Made by a program: the position numbers and the translations under genes | The notes under the pieces: generated by a model | What the model was told of the DNA's origin: nothing | Database searches by the model: none | The model's input: the letters and a program-made list of their open reading frames with translations, nothing else | Shown: piece after piece, positions 7,429-17,356 of the stretch | Numbering within the stretch: position 1 is the stretch's first letter | How the letters are laid out: each line of letters opens with the position of its first letter | Source of the DNA: Haplosporangium gracile | Lineage: Eukaryota; Mortierellomycota; Mortierellomycetes; Mortierellales; Mortierellaceae | Direction of reading: 5' to 3' | DNA: 17,356 nucleotides | NCBI GenBank assembly: GCA_015499985.1 | Contig: JAAAUF010000860.1 | Coordinates: 1-17,356, forward strand

Positions 7429-10400
7429 ATGGACCCCCACGCAGGAACAGGACGCGTAGTTCTCCCAACAAACGTCCGACCAACCCATTACGATCTCACC
7501 CTCACCCCGGACCTGACTACATTCAACTTTTACGGACACGTCCTCATCAACCTCGACATCAACAAGCCTACCACCGCCATCACCCTCAACTCCAACCAGC
7601 TCGATCTCATCTCCGCAAAACTCACCAACCTTGCCCTCAAGACCGAATCTAGGTAAACTCTACTTATATACCTGGTTCTCTGGCATTCTTATTTGTTACT
7701 CTATGAGTTAATAACTGACTGGCCATATGTTCGTGTGTTGTTGTTGTGCCAATATTAGCCAGAATGCGACGGACATCACGCTTGATAAGAACAACGAGAC
7801 GGCAACGTTGACATTTGCGGACGAACTCCAGCCTGGATCGACCGCAGTGCTGCATATCGTCTTCAAGGGTGTTCTTAACGAGAGCATGAACGGATTCTAT
7901 CGAAGCTCGTTCAAGGACGATGCTGGCAAGACGCACTACATTGCCACCACTCAGTTCGAAGCCACAGATGCTCGCAAAGCATTCCCCTGCTGGGACGAGG
8001 TAACGATGAATATAAGCTCTTTCGGAATCGTGCTTTTTTTTGTTTCGATGCCGACATCTACCAAGATCGTGAACTAATATGAACTCGTTTCTGCGTTTTT
8101 TCTTCCTTGCTATATGGTAGCCTGCAATCAAGGCTACGTTTGATGTGACCCTGCGTGTGCCTACAGACCTTGTTGCTCTGTCCAACATGAACGTCATCTC
8201 GGAGAAGGATGTTGGCCACAGTGGGAAAGTCAAGGGCGATTCGACCCAGAAGGGAGATGTACCCACAGCTCAAAAGGGTGATGTCCCCACAGCTCAAAAG
8301 GGTGATGTCCCCTCAGCTCAAAAGGGTGATGTCCCCTCAGCTCAAAAGGGTGATGTCCCCTCAACTCAAAAGGGTGATGTCCCCTCAGCACAGAAAGGAG
8401 ATGTGCCTTCCGCACAAAAGGGAGACGTTCCCTCAACACAGAAAGGCGATGTTTCTCCAGCCCAAAAGGGTGATACTCCTTCAACCCCTCTCAAGGAAGT
8501 CAAGTTTGCTACTACACCTGTGATGAGTACCTACGTAAGCCTTTGGTTTCAGATAGACGACTAATGATGCACTGACCCTTTTTTTTAAGCAAACATCAAC
8601 TGATACTTGACATATTTTCTTTGGCATAATAGCTGGTGGCGTTTATTGTCGGCAAGTTTGAGTACATCGAGACTGTGACCAAGAACTTGCCCACGCCCAT
8701 TACCTGCCGTGTTTATGTTCTGCCAGGAAAGACTGAGGAAGCTGAATTTGCCCTGTCAGTGACCCCTCTCGCTCTCGAGTACTTTACCGAGCTGTTTGGT
8801 GTCGCCTATCCTCTGCCCAAGATGGATCTTATCACCATTCCTGACTTTGAATCAGGCGCCATGGAGAACTGGGGTCTTGTCACCTATCGCGCCATCCGCC
8901 TCCTGTTCAACGAAAAGACCAGTGATCTCAGCTACAAGCGCCACATTGCCGTAAGTTGGAAACACGCTTGAGAAAATGAGCAATTATCTGAGGATGCAAA
9001 AAACAACGACACCTAACTTATCCGTCGTCTTTGCTAACAACATGCCACACATAGTATACCATTTGCCACGAGATTGCTCACCAGTGGTTTGGAAACTTGG
9101 TTACGATGGATTGGTGGGACTACCTCTGGCTGAACGAAGGATTCGCCACCTGGGTTGGCAACTTGGCAGTGTCAAAGTTCTTCCCCGAATGGGACAACTG
9201 GTCGTACTTTATCGCTGATGGATTCCAGATGGGTTTGGCTTTAGATGGACTCAGAAGCAGTCATCCAATCGAGGTCCCCTGCAAGCACCCTCATGAGATC
9301 CACCAGATCTTTGACGCCATCAGCTACTACAAGGGAGCCTCGTGCATCCGTATGCTGAGCTCGTATCTTGGGCTGGATATCTTCCTGGAAGGTATTCGCA
9401 TCTACATCAAGAAGCACGCCTACAAGAACACCAGCACTGAGGATCTCTGGGCTGCCTTGAGCGAGGCTTCGGGCGTCGATGTTGGTCAATTCATGAACGC
9501 TTGGATCAAGCAAGTCGGCGTAAGTTGGGGATCTTTGTAATAGTGCTAGCGGCACCACTGTCGAACGTCTTTCACCTTGATTTCTATGAGCTTAATTGTC
9601 GGGACTTTTTTTTCCTTAACTGTCTTTTCATTAGTACCCTGTCGTTGACGTGGAGGAAGATGCTGATGCCAGTACATTGACTTTCAAGCAGTCCAGATAC
9701 CTGTCGTCGGGGGATCTTTCGGCGGATGAGAACATTTCTCGCTGGACTATTCCCCTGGGTATCGAGCCCGCCCCAACTGACAGTAAAAGCAAGTCAGCCA
9801 TGTTGACGTACGAATCGGTCACTTTCAAGCTGGAGAAGGGTGGGCACTACAAGGTCAACTCTAAGTACAACGGATTCTTCCGCACCGCTTACCCTGCTTC
9901 TGCCTTGACCCGCATCAGCCACTCCATCAAGACCAAGGACCCTCTCTTCACTTCGGATGACCGCGTTGGTCTTTTGGCTGATTTGGGCGCTTTGAGCAAG
10001 AGTGATCACATCAAGACGAGCTCTCTTCTGGAACTCTTGGAATCGTTCGAGGATGAAGATCAGTATGTCGTCTGGGTGGCCATTGCCGAGCGCGTCAATG
10101 TTCTGTTGTCGGTCTTTTACCAACAGCCTGAGGATTTCCAGCAGGCGCTCCAGAAGTTCCAGCGCAAGCTGTTCTCCAAGGCAGCTGCCAGGTTGGGATG
10201 GGAGACTCAGACATCGGATGACTACCGCTCGACTCTTCTTCGCAAGCTTGTGATCACCAATGCTGGATGTGCTGGAGACGAGGCTGTGGTGAAGGAGGCT
10301 CAGAAGCGATTTGCATTGTATGTTGGCGGGGACGCCAAGGCTCTTAACCAGAACTTGCAGAGCGCGGCCTTTGAGATTGTGGTCTTACACGGAGAGGAGG

Positions 10401-10969
10401 CTGACTTTGAGAAGGTGTTGAAGTGCTGGCGCGAGGCCACTGCTACGGATCAGAAGCTGGGAGCCATTGGAGCTTTGGCAACTGTCCGTCACCCTGCCCT
10501 TGTTCAGCAGCTGCTCAAGCTTGCCATCTCTGAGGAAGTCAGGCCCCAGGATATCACCTATGTCCTGGCTGGGTAAGAACTGGAAGGAAGATCTGAATGG
10601 TTAAAATTGTTGAAATGCCAATCTATGTATCGCTAACAATATGCTTACTTTTCTTGTAATAGATTGTCACGTAACCCTACGAGTCGTCATGCGCTGTGGG
10701 ACTTTATTAAGGAGAACTGGGACATGTTGACAAAGAGATATGTAGGTTCGATGGCGTTGTTGGGCAACATTGTGAAGGCAGGAGTGGGCCGTTTCACGAG
10801 TGAGGAAATGGCGAAGGATTGCGAAAAGTTCTTTGAGGGCAAGAAGGTGGATGATATTTCGCGTCCTATTGCACAGAGTCTTGAGGTGATTCGGTCGAAT
10901 GCCAAGTGGGTTGCCCGCGATGCTGAGGATGTGCGCGAGTGGCTCTCGTCCAAGGGTTACCTTGCCTGA
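7429..10969 (+). CDS. APE2: M1 zinc aminopeptidase (puromycin-sensitive / Ape2-Aap1 type)
   Basis: Seven exons: 7429-7652, 7759-7999, 8121-8534, 8633-8950, 9055-9519, 9635-10572 and 10663-10969, giving 968 residues, all with GT-AG introns in phase. It removes N-terminal residues from peptides using one zinc, completing cytosolic peptide breakdown. The N-terminal beta domain starts [17 protein letters not shown]. The exopeptidase motif GAMEN is at 368-372. Zinc ligands are H404, H408 and E427 in [10 protein letters not shown] and WLNEGF, with catalytic E405. Y490 in [11 protein letters not shown] fits the transition-state tyrosine. Residues about 600-945 are the helical ERAP1-type C-terminal domain ([21 protein letters not shown]). 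There is no signal peptide or membrane anchor, so the enzyme is probably cytosolic. Length exceeds human NPEPPS (about 919) mainly through ten octapeptides at 198-277, inserted in a loop of the N-terminal domain after [10 protein letters not shown]. All catalytic residues are intact. Confidence 0.95.
8247..8486 (+). repeat. Coding minisatellite, ten 24-base units (octapeptide QKGDVPSA)
   Basis: Ten head-to-tail 24-base units lie wholly within exon 3 of the aminopeptidase gene, encoding residues 198-277. Copies 2-6 are nearly identical (CAAAAGGGTGATGTCCCCTC core). Copies 1 and 7-10 are diverged, often only at third codon positions (GGA/GGG/GGT, GAT/GAC, GTG/GTT). Peptide variants are [32 protein letters not shown] and QKGDTPST. 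The unit length keeps the frame whatever the copy number. Confidence 0.97.
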
Positions 10970-10996
10970 AGAGGCGAGGAGCAATGTCTATTTGGG

Positions 10997-11025
10997 AATA
11001 AAAAGTATATTTTGAACGAAATAAA
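10997..11025 (+). terminator. Polyadenylation signals of the aminopeptidase gene
   Basis: Two sense-strand AATAAA hexamers (10997-11002 and 11020-11025) lie 28 and 51 bases after the TGA. Confidence 0.65.
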
Positions 11026-11080
11026 AAAAAATGTTGTACAAACATGGGATACATAGGCTTTCTTCTTCCTGTTTCGATGT

Positions 11081-11150
11081 CCTTTTCTGTCTCTCTCTCT
11101 CTCTCTTTCTCTCTCTTCACTTTTCTCTTTCTTTTCTTTTCCCCCTTTCG
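11081..11150 (+). repeat. CT-rich tract with a (CT)n run
   Basis: A CT dinucleotide run near 11089-11106 inside a longer pyrimidine-rich stretch, between the aminopeptidase 3' end and the exportin promoter. Confidence 0.7.
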
Positions 11151-11202
11151 CCACCTCATCCGTCTTTACTGTCAACACAAACTCCAATACCCACACATAC
11201 GC

Positions 11203-11227
11203 CTTGACTTGACTTGACTTGACTTGA
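11203..11227 (+). repeat. (CTTGA)5 pentanucleotide repeat
   Basis: Five perfect adjacent copies of CTTGA, about 370 bases upstream of the exportin start. Confidence 0.9.
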
Positions 11228-11387
11228 GGCTGTCTGTCTTTTACTTTACCTGCCTGTTGTCCCGAGATACGCCACCGCATCATACTGAACAAAGCCCATC
11301 CTATCCATCCCATTTATCCCTTCAATCCGTGGGTCAGGTGGGGTTGTTCGCTGTCTCTCTGTTGCACAACCATTCAGAAAAAGAATT

Positions 11388-11487
11388 CCTTCTGCCTCCC
11401 TTTTTTCTCTTCGTATTCATTTTGTTTTTTGTTATTTCTTCGCCCTTTTTCTTCTTTCTTTCCTTTTTTTTCTCCCTTCCCTTGCTC
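11388..11487 (+). promoter_or_regulatory. CT-rich leader of the exportin gene
   Basis: A pyrimidine-rich sense strand ends about 105 bases before the ATG at 11593. It is followed by an A/C-rich, ATG-free leader that ends in ACAACCATGG. It matches the layout before the genes at 5611 and 7429. Confidence 0.45.
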
Positions 11488-11592
11488 AAGTCTACGCCCC
11501 GCGTCCTCCATCAACAAACAATCACCCTCTTTTTCCTTCACACAGTTCACATTTCATACTCCACATTCACACCTGATAAACAACAAACAACC

Positions 11593-14500
11593 ATGGATGC
11601 CCTTGACCACCTCCTGGCCGAGTTCTTCGCGCCAACTACTCAGTCCGACCGAAAAAAGACTATCGGTAAGCAACGAACACAACACACACACTCCTCATGG
11701 CCACACGCGGACTTGGCCCATCCTGTGATGTCGCACCCGCGTGAATGTTACTTTTTTGCTCTCACTTTCTTACTCCTTTCGATCTCCAGGCTGACCATGA
11801 AACCTATTTTATTACGCTCTATTCTTACAACTCCACTCTCACCCGTAAAATAACGTGGGTATTTTATTTTGCTCTCTCTCCTTTGTTAGAGGCCCAGCTG
11901 AACTCTCAACGGCTATCCTTGGATGATTGTCGATACATGCTCACAAATGCCCGGTCGGACTACCTCGCCTGGTTTGCTGCATCCCAGTTTAAAAAGAGGA
12001 TCCAAGAAGAGTGGACCGCCCTCGACCCCGCTCTCCAGCATGCCAATCGATCCTTCCTGCTTCAGTTCCTGCAACAGCACTTTGGACCAAGGACTGGCTC
12101 TAGTCTCTCGTCTGGACTAGGAGGAAGCATTGGAATGAAACTGGCTTCAGGAGCACCAGGAGGATCAGGAGGAGACATACCAACTTCAGGAACAGGAGCA
12201 GCAGCACCTACACACAGCTTCTCGCCCTTTGTCCTCAATAAGGTTGTCCAGCTCGTTACCGATGTTGCCATTCTGGACTGGCCAGATCGGTTTCAGGACT
12301 TGTTCTCAGAGATTCACAGACTCATCCAAAGCAAGAACAACAACCATGCCCTCCTCGGATGGACTCTGCTCGAAGCTGTCGTTCTGGAATTCGAGGGCAC
12401 CTGTCCTGCACGTTCATCTCACCGGCCCCATCTGACACTTTCCCACCACAGACGATATCTCTGGGAACACTTCAAGGAGCAAGTGCCGGATCTCTTGACC
12501 CTTATTGTCCAACACCTCGATGCATGCTACAACAAGACATTGGTTGCGCCTCTTTCAACAGAGGCACCCGCGCCCTCCCCTGTGGAGCATTCCGTTTGGG
12601 GCACTTCTAGTTTTGGGAGACGACCCAGCACTGCTGCTGCCTCACACTTACCCTCGCCACTCGTGCAAATGAATGGCTCTTTCCAAAACTCGCTTTCAGG
12701 ATCAAGGGCGGTCCCGGGATCCATGAGCAGTGCCTTCATGTCGTCAACCCCTTATGGTGGCCCTACCGATCAAGGTGCATCATACTCCTACGGAAAGTCG
12801 CCAACCACCATGCTGCGCAAGTCGCTGAACCAGTTCTTAGGCGACCCCACTAACAACTCGACTTCGCATCCCCACAGCCACGACCCCAGCAACCAATGGA
12901 ACTCAGCGCAATCACCTGTTGGATCCGGTCTGTTCTTGAATCATGCACGGCAAAGGATGGGCTCTATCAGTGAACTGGGACAAATAGCCATGAGGAGGAG
13001 CTCGATCAACGCCGCAGCGAGAATGGAGAGCAGGCGAGGTTCTATGGAAACCACCTTTGTTAGCGGGAGCAAGATGGACTCTCACACACGCAAGACATGT
13101 CTGTTGGCGCTCAAGAGTCTTACAACGCTACTATCATGTCCTGGGCTGGATCCTCGTCAACTGTCGTTCTCAGCATCCATCACGATGGTTCTCAAGTTTT
13201 CAACCCTACATCAAAACAAGACGGTCGATCTAGGCATCTTGGCACTGAGTTGTTTGAACGGATTGGTGGCAAGACCAGGATTCCTAGCAGTCAACCAAGA
13301 AGCGCTTACGACGGCCGTGAGGACCATTGCCGACCTTATTCGATACTTTAACGAGGTCAAGGATGGAATCGACGACATTGATGAGAGGTATGCAAACAAA
13401 AACTGCAGCTCCCTTGGTACTTCAGGTGGCGTCTGCATGAAATTTAGGGGTGATTATTTTGCCCTAAATTAACAATGTTCACTCATTTCCTTCTATGGCA
13501 ATAGTTACCTGCAAATGTTTATGCACTTTGTGTCCCTGTTTTGCACATTGTCGCACTTAGAACGAGCCGAAACTGTTCTGGGACTTTCAGTGTCAGATTT
13601 CCTCCTGTCATTTGCACGATTCACCTTGGAGAAGGTGATTAGCGCGTATAATGCTCGACTCAATTAACTATGATGGCATTTGCTCAGTGATGTTAATGAA
13701 GTTTCTCTCTCTCTCTCTCTCTCTGTCTCTTTGTTGTGAATAGGTCTCTGTTGATTATTTAAAGTCGTGCATGGATGTCTGGAAATCGCTCTTGGACGCC
13801 ATCATCCACGCAGCATCGGACATTCCTCGACCTATACCTGCCCAACACCCTTTACGTCGGATGCAAGGGCCGACACTGTATTTTATGTCCGCATTGGTAG
13901 AAAAATTTTACAAAATGAAAGGGGCGACGCGGTCCGAAGACGCGTTTTCTACATTCGAAGTCGAAGACGAGGAGGATTTGGAAGATTTGACAGAACTTGT
14001 TGAGAGCTTTGTTGGCCTTGTCGGCGAAGTCTTTACCGAGGAAGTCATCGAAATGCTGGTAAGTTACAACTCTTGGTTTTTAAGGCCCTTTTTGATACAT
14101 CTGCTACGATACTGACATTGATTTCTACTTTTTGTTTATAGGACCCTTTACTCAAATCGCAACTTGGATTGTATGCAGACCGGGAAATCGACGAATGCAA
14201 AACGGTACGTTTTCAGGCTGGAACCGATAGACGCTGACATTTTTATCCAAAACTGTTTGATCCGTGCTGCTAACATCAATTATTTCCTATTACCTAGTTA
14301 CCTGTGACACTGGGGATCTTGTCAAGGGTAGCGTACAACTTTTTGCAGAACTTTGAGCCTCGGCGGGAATACACATCCAATCTGATGATCTATCTGACAA
14401 GGATGTCCAAACTATCGATCGAGCATTATATTGTCGCGATTGGAGGAGCAAAACGTCCAGGAAAAGACGAAGTGGAACTCACAGGCTCAATGTAAGGATA

Positions 14501-16873
14501 ATCTTTCTCATGTCGCATAAATATTAGTGGAGGATATGAGGCTTCTGAACTTTTTTACTCACGACGTCTTTACTATTCAACTTTGCCCAGAACGCTGGCG
14601 TTGTTCGACTGCCTGTTGCCGCTGATACCTTGGCTGGATCTCCTCTGGAAAGCAGAAGTCAGACCCACGGCGGAAGGCGGGTCACCACCTAGAGCACTCA
14701 TTGCAAAGGAAATATACCAGGAGCTAGCGCAAATCTCGGAACAACTTTTTCAGTCCCTACTCCCCACATCACCTTCAACCAACCCGAATCAGTCATCCCC
14801 AGTACCCAACAGTACATTCCTTGGACCTGGCTCTATGTCATTTTCAGTCATGGACCGACGATTACTTTTGACATCTGTCAACACACTATCGACGCTCACG
14901 AGACAGATCAAGGTTCCTGTCGGCGCTATGACGCCTGGTGTGCCGTTGTTCTGGCAGCTGAATTCGACGTTAGAGATGGCGTCATGTCTCAGCCAGAATG
15001 CCCTATCGGCCAGCAGCTTTATGGGCGCCGACTTTCCCGCTTCAAAAGGATCCGATACCGATATGGAGGAAGAGCGGCAAGGGATGACACCCATCGACGA
15101 ACTCTTTTGCGTGGCATTCGTGGCACTTAGTAACGGTGTCATGCAAGAGCAGAAATCTGGCCAGGAACAACAGGTACATGCTCTTGCTCGGCAAATCGAT
15201 TGTCTTTCCTTTGATAGTTTTGTCGCTAACATTCGAACACCCTTGCATTTATAGATCTTTGACAGTCTAGTTGCCCAAATCATCTATCCCTTACAGACCG
15301 CCCTCCAGGAATCGAGATCCGGTCAAAGTAGTGGTCTCGCAGCAGGCGAAGGTATTCAAACCAACAATATCCCGAAATATTTTTCACTGTAAGTTGATGT
15401 ACCTTATAGCAAGTGAGGTGGTCTAATCATAGTAGTCCACCTCTTCCTTCATTTACACTCCCTTAGCTAAACTTCGGGTGCACAGATCATTGACAATTCT
15501 GCGGGCGCTGATCAACTCTGTCAATGAAGCCTCAGTGCTATCCAGAACAATTGTCTTTGAGGGACTGAAGCCAGCACTTCCTCTTGTTCAAGAGTTCTTT
15601 GAGGTGTACTTTGAGGATCATGGTAAGCAGTACTTTACATGCACCAAAAAGGAAAATAATTTTTATAGTGCAATTGTTTGACGATCTGCTATTTCAACTA
15701 GTGCTGTCGATGGATATCCTGCGATACTTCAAAGCGATGATCAAGTGTCTTTATCGCCAGCTGGGGACAAGTCACTGCATGGAGATTACACGAGTATTGA
15801 TGGACCGTTTGACAAGCCCCGCTCTATTGGATGCCGCTTTCCCACTCTCGATAAACGGAACACCTCAACACCTGCACCAAGGATCGATTGCCCAGCAACA
15901 ACGCCAGATTATTGAGCGGATCCTGATGTCGCTTTCGATTTTGGACACTGTGATGGGGCTTCCTGGCAAGGAGATTTCACGTTTCCTGGCCGAATTTATG
16001 CAGTTTTTGTTCTCTCAGCTTGGACCAAGACTTTTTGGCGTTCAAGCACAAGGATCTGTAGGAGTCGATGCCTTGGGTGCGCAAGCACAGCTCGAGCAAC
16101 GGAGTCGAGCTAATGGTCAAGAGAATGGGGTGATTGATCTGATGACAGCTTTTCTCTCGGCCATCAAAACATTGTTGTCGCAGCACTCTCGATACTTTTT
16201 CAAGACGCAGGGTCAGGATGGTCTTGTTGTGGCTTCGATTGAGGACGATAACCTTCGGAATCAGGCATTACAGAGCTGTATGGAATACCTGGCGCGCGGA
16301 CTCTGCCGGTCAGAACCTGATTTGGTCCGGCACTCGATTGAGATCCTTGTATCGCTGCAAGACCACAATCTCTGTCGACTGTTTGATCGCCCCGAGTTCC
16401 AGTCAACGTATCGAAACGAGTTTCTGAAGCTTGTGTTTGGCCTGGCGCTGAATCATGAACAGGATCTCTTGCTGGAGGACCTGGCGGGACTTGTTCACAA
16501 GATGGTCCATAGTGAGCGAGAAAGCAGTGGTAGTGGTGGCACCGAGAAGTTCTTGGAGGTCTGGCATGGTGATCTCAAGAGATTTGTCGCTGCTATGGAG
16601 CCCTCACAGGTCACTGTAGCCTCGTCTTTGTCAACATCGACATCCTTCGTCAATGGCAATGGGAGAGGCACTTCTGGGGGTCATTCACCTGGAGGACTGG
16701 CCACCAACAACAGCAGATCTCCTCTCTCCTTGACTGAGATGCAATTTTCGGATGCGATGAAGGAGACTTTGTGGATGGATCTGGCGCGCATTGGAGATGC
16801 TAGCGAATATCGGGATGGGTTATATGACTTTGTAAACGATGCCCGAGTCTATGCCCAAAGCCTTGTCCAGTAG
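11593..16873 (+). CDS. XPO6: Exportin-6-like nuclear export receptor
   Basis: Ten exons: 11593-11665, 11890-13387, 13505-13634, 13744-14058, 14142-14204, 14298-14491, 14591-15173, 15255-15388, 15486-15622 and 15702-16873, about 1432 residues. The first ATG of the leader (ACCATGG) is used. Exportin-6 is an importin-beta-family HEAT-repeat receptor that, with RanGTP, carries actin-profilin out of the animal nucleus. The N-terminal pattern LLAEFFAPTTQSDRKKTIEA and NARSDYLAWFAASQFKKRI is characteristic. ILDWPDRFQDLFSEIHRLIQ, SYLQMFMHFVSLF, CMDVWKSLLDAI and the last repeats (SRYFFKTQ, EFLKLVFGLALNHEQDLLLEDLA) also follow the exportin-6 order. It is longer than the animal protein (about 1125) because of disordered insertions at about 90-134 (G/S/T-rich) and 246-420 (S/P/N-rich, with three RRxS sites), plus one near the C terminus. 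The intron 3 donor (GTGATT) is weak, and the exon 10 acceptor has an in-frame alternative at 15669. Cargo in this organism is inferred. Confidence 0.85.
13703..13724 (+). repeat. (TC)n microsatellite forming the polypyrimidine tract of XPO6 intron 3
   Basis: Eleven TC dinucleotides lie about 20 bases before the acceptor at 13743. The repeat supplies the polypyrimidine signal of the intron that also has the weakest donor (GTGATT at 13635). Confidence 0.85.
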
Positions 16874-16919
16874 GCCTTTTCTTTCTTTGTATTTATCGTC
16901 CCCTTGACCTAGACGTTTA

Positions 16920-16925
16920 AATAAA
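16920..16925 (+). terminator. Polyadenylation signal of the exportin-6-like gene
   Basis: AATAAA on the sense strand, 47 bases after the TAG at 16871-16873. Confidence 0.6.
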
Positions 16926-17356
16926 CCCGCATCCATCAAAAAAGACCTTTTGCGTTATTGACTTTCTTGAAGACAGGACAAGCCGTTTGTCGCTTAATGA
17001 CCAAATCTCCCTACAATCACCGACCAGAGCCATAATGTTTAGCGGACAGTTCTGTGCACGTACGACTCGACATCCATGCTGGAGAGATACATACTCACCT
17101 TCATTACACCGCAAAAAAAAAAAATGTTGACATTCGCGTGTCTTTGATTGGAGACAAGGAAGTCTAATCGCTTTCTCTTCCCTTTTCTTGTTCAACCGTC
17201 ACCTCTGATCCTCAGCGATTCCAGTCATATATCTTTATTGTAGTGCTTTTAATATTCCGTATCAAGAATTTTCAGGGCGCTGGGTATCCAGGCTGGAGCG
17301 CCAAAAAAAAAAAAAAAAAAAAAAAACGTACGCAATTTTATTTTTCTCCAGTAAAA
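16926..17356. other. 3' flank without a recognisable gene
   Basis: About 430 bases after the exportin polyadenylation signal. A 92-codon minus-strand frame (16917-17195) has no domain-like composition. The stretch includes a 12-base A run near 17113 and a 24-base A run at 17303-17326. I see nothing else. Confidence 0.5.
17303..17326 (+). repeat. A24 homopolymer
   Basis: Twenty-four consecutive A residues, the longest homopolymer in the window. No flanking duplication or RNA-polymerase III promoter was seen that would make it the tail of a retroposed element. Confidence 0.9.

Noticed and set aside
8247..8486. Reading the tandem 24-base units as a CRISPR array
   Set aside because: The units are directly adjacent with no spacers, sit inside a coding exon, and the genome is eukaryotic.
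8209..8523. Alternative open frames through the aminopeptidase repeat array on both strands
   Set aside because: A 24-base unit without stops opens several frames at once; only the QKGDVPSA frame joins the conserved aminopeptidase sequence on both sides.
12400..12452. A possible extra intron in exportin exon 2 (a GT near 12402 to the CCACAG before 12453)
   Set aside because: The donor is a poor match, the frame is open throughout, and the helix length is compatible with the family without removing it.
346..16873. A functional gene cluster or operon formed by the four same-strand genes
   Set aside because: Each gene has its own leader and polyadenylation signal, and the products (splicing factor, Hsp70-like protein, aminopeptidase, exportin) share no known pathway.
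17280..17326. An Alu-like look (GGCTGGAGCGC followed by A24) suggesting a retroposed element
   Set aside because: Only about ten bases resemble it; no RNA-polymerase III A or B box and no target-site duplication were found.

Overview
This window looks like nuclear DNA of a filamentous early-diverging fungus, most likely Mucoromycota or Mortierellomycota (Mortierella-like). The evidence is short GT-AG introns of mostly 80-120 bases, AATAAA signals shortly after stop codons, pyrimidine-rich leaders before ACCATGG starts, abundant simple repeats, and an exportin-6-type gene, which yeasts lack. The lineage is an inference from gene style and content; there is no rRNA or other marker in the window.

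Layout, left to right. Bases 1-112 hold the possible 5' end of a minus-strand gene leaving the window. A divergent promoter region (113-345) contains a TATA-like box and a perfect TCACGTGA E-box. Bases 346-2654 encode an SFSWAP (suppressor-of-white-apricot) splicing regulator in five exons with an unusually long first intron. Bases 2655-5610 are about 2.9 kb of low-complexity DNA with no credible gene, ending in a poly(dA) tract and a CT-rich leader. Bases 5611-7095 are one exon encoding a 494-residue protein whose C-terminal half resembles the substrate-binding end of HSPA12-type Hsp70 proteins, with no ATPase domain. Bases 7429-10969 encode an M1 zinc aminopeptidase (puromycin-sensitive / Ape2-Aap1 type, 968 residues, seven exons) carrying ten tandem octapeptides. 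Bases 11593-16873 encode an exportin-6-like karyopherin (about 1432 residues, ten exons) with two large disordered insertions. The last 0.5 kb has no gene.

All four complete genes lie on the plus strand, but each has its own leader and polyadenylation signal. There is no sign of co-transcription or of a shared pathway: splicing control, Hsp70-like, peptide trimming and nuclear export. No mobile element, CRISPR array, tRNA or rRNA was recognised. The most notable points are the detached Hsp70-like C-terminal domain, the coding minisatellite inside the aminopeptidase, the three RRxS sites in the exportin-6 insertion, and the candidate autoregulatory first intron of the SFSWAP gene.
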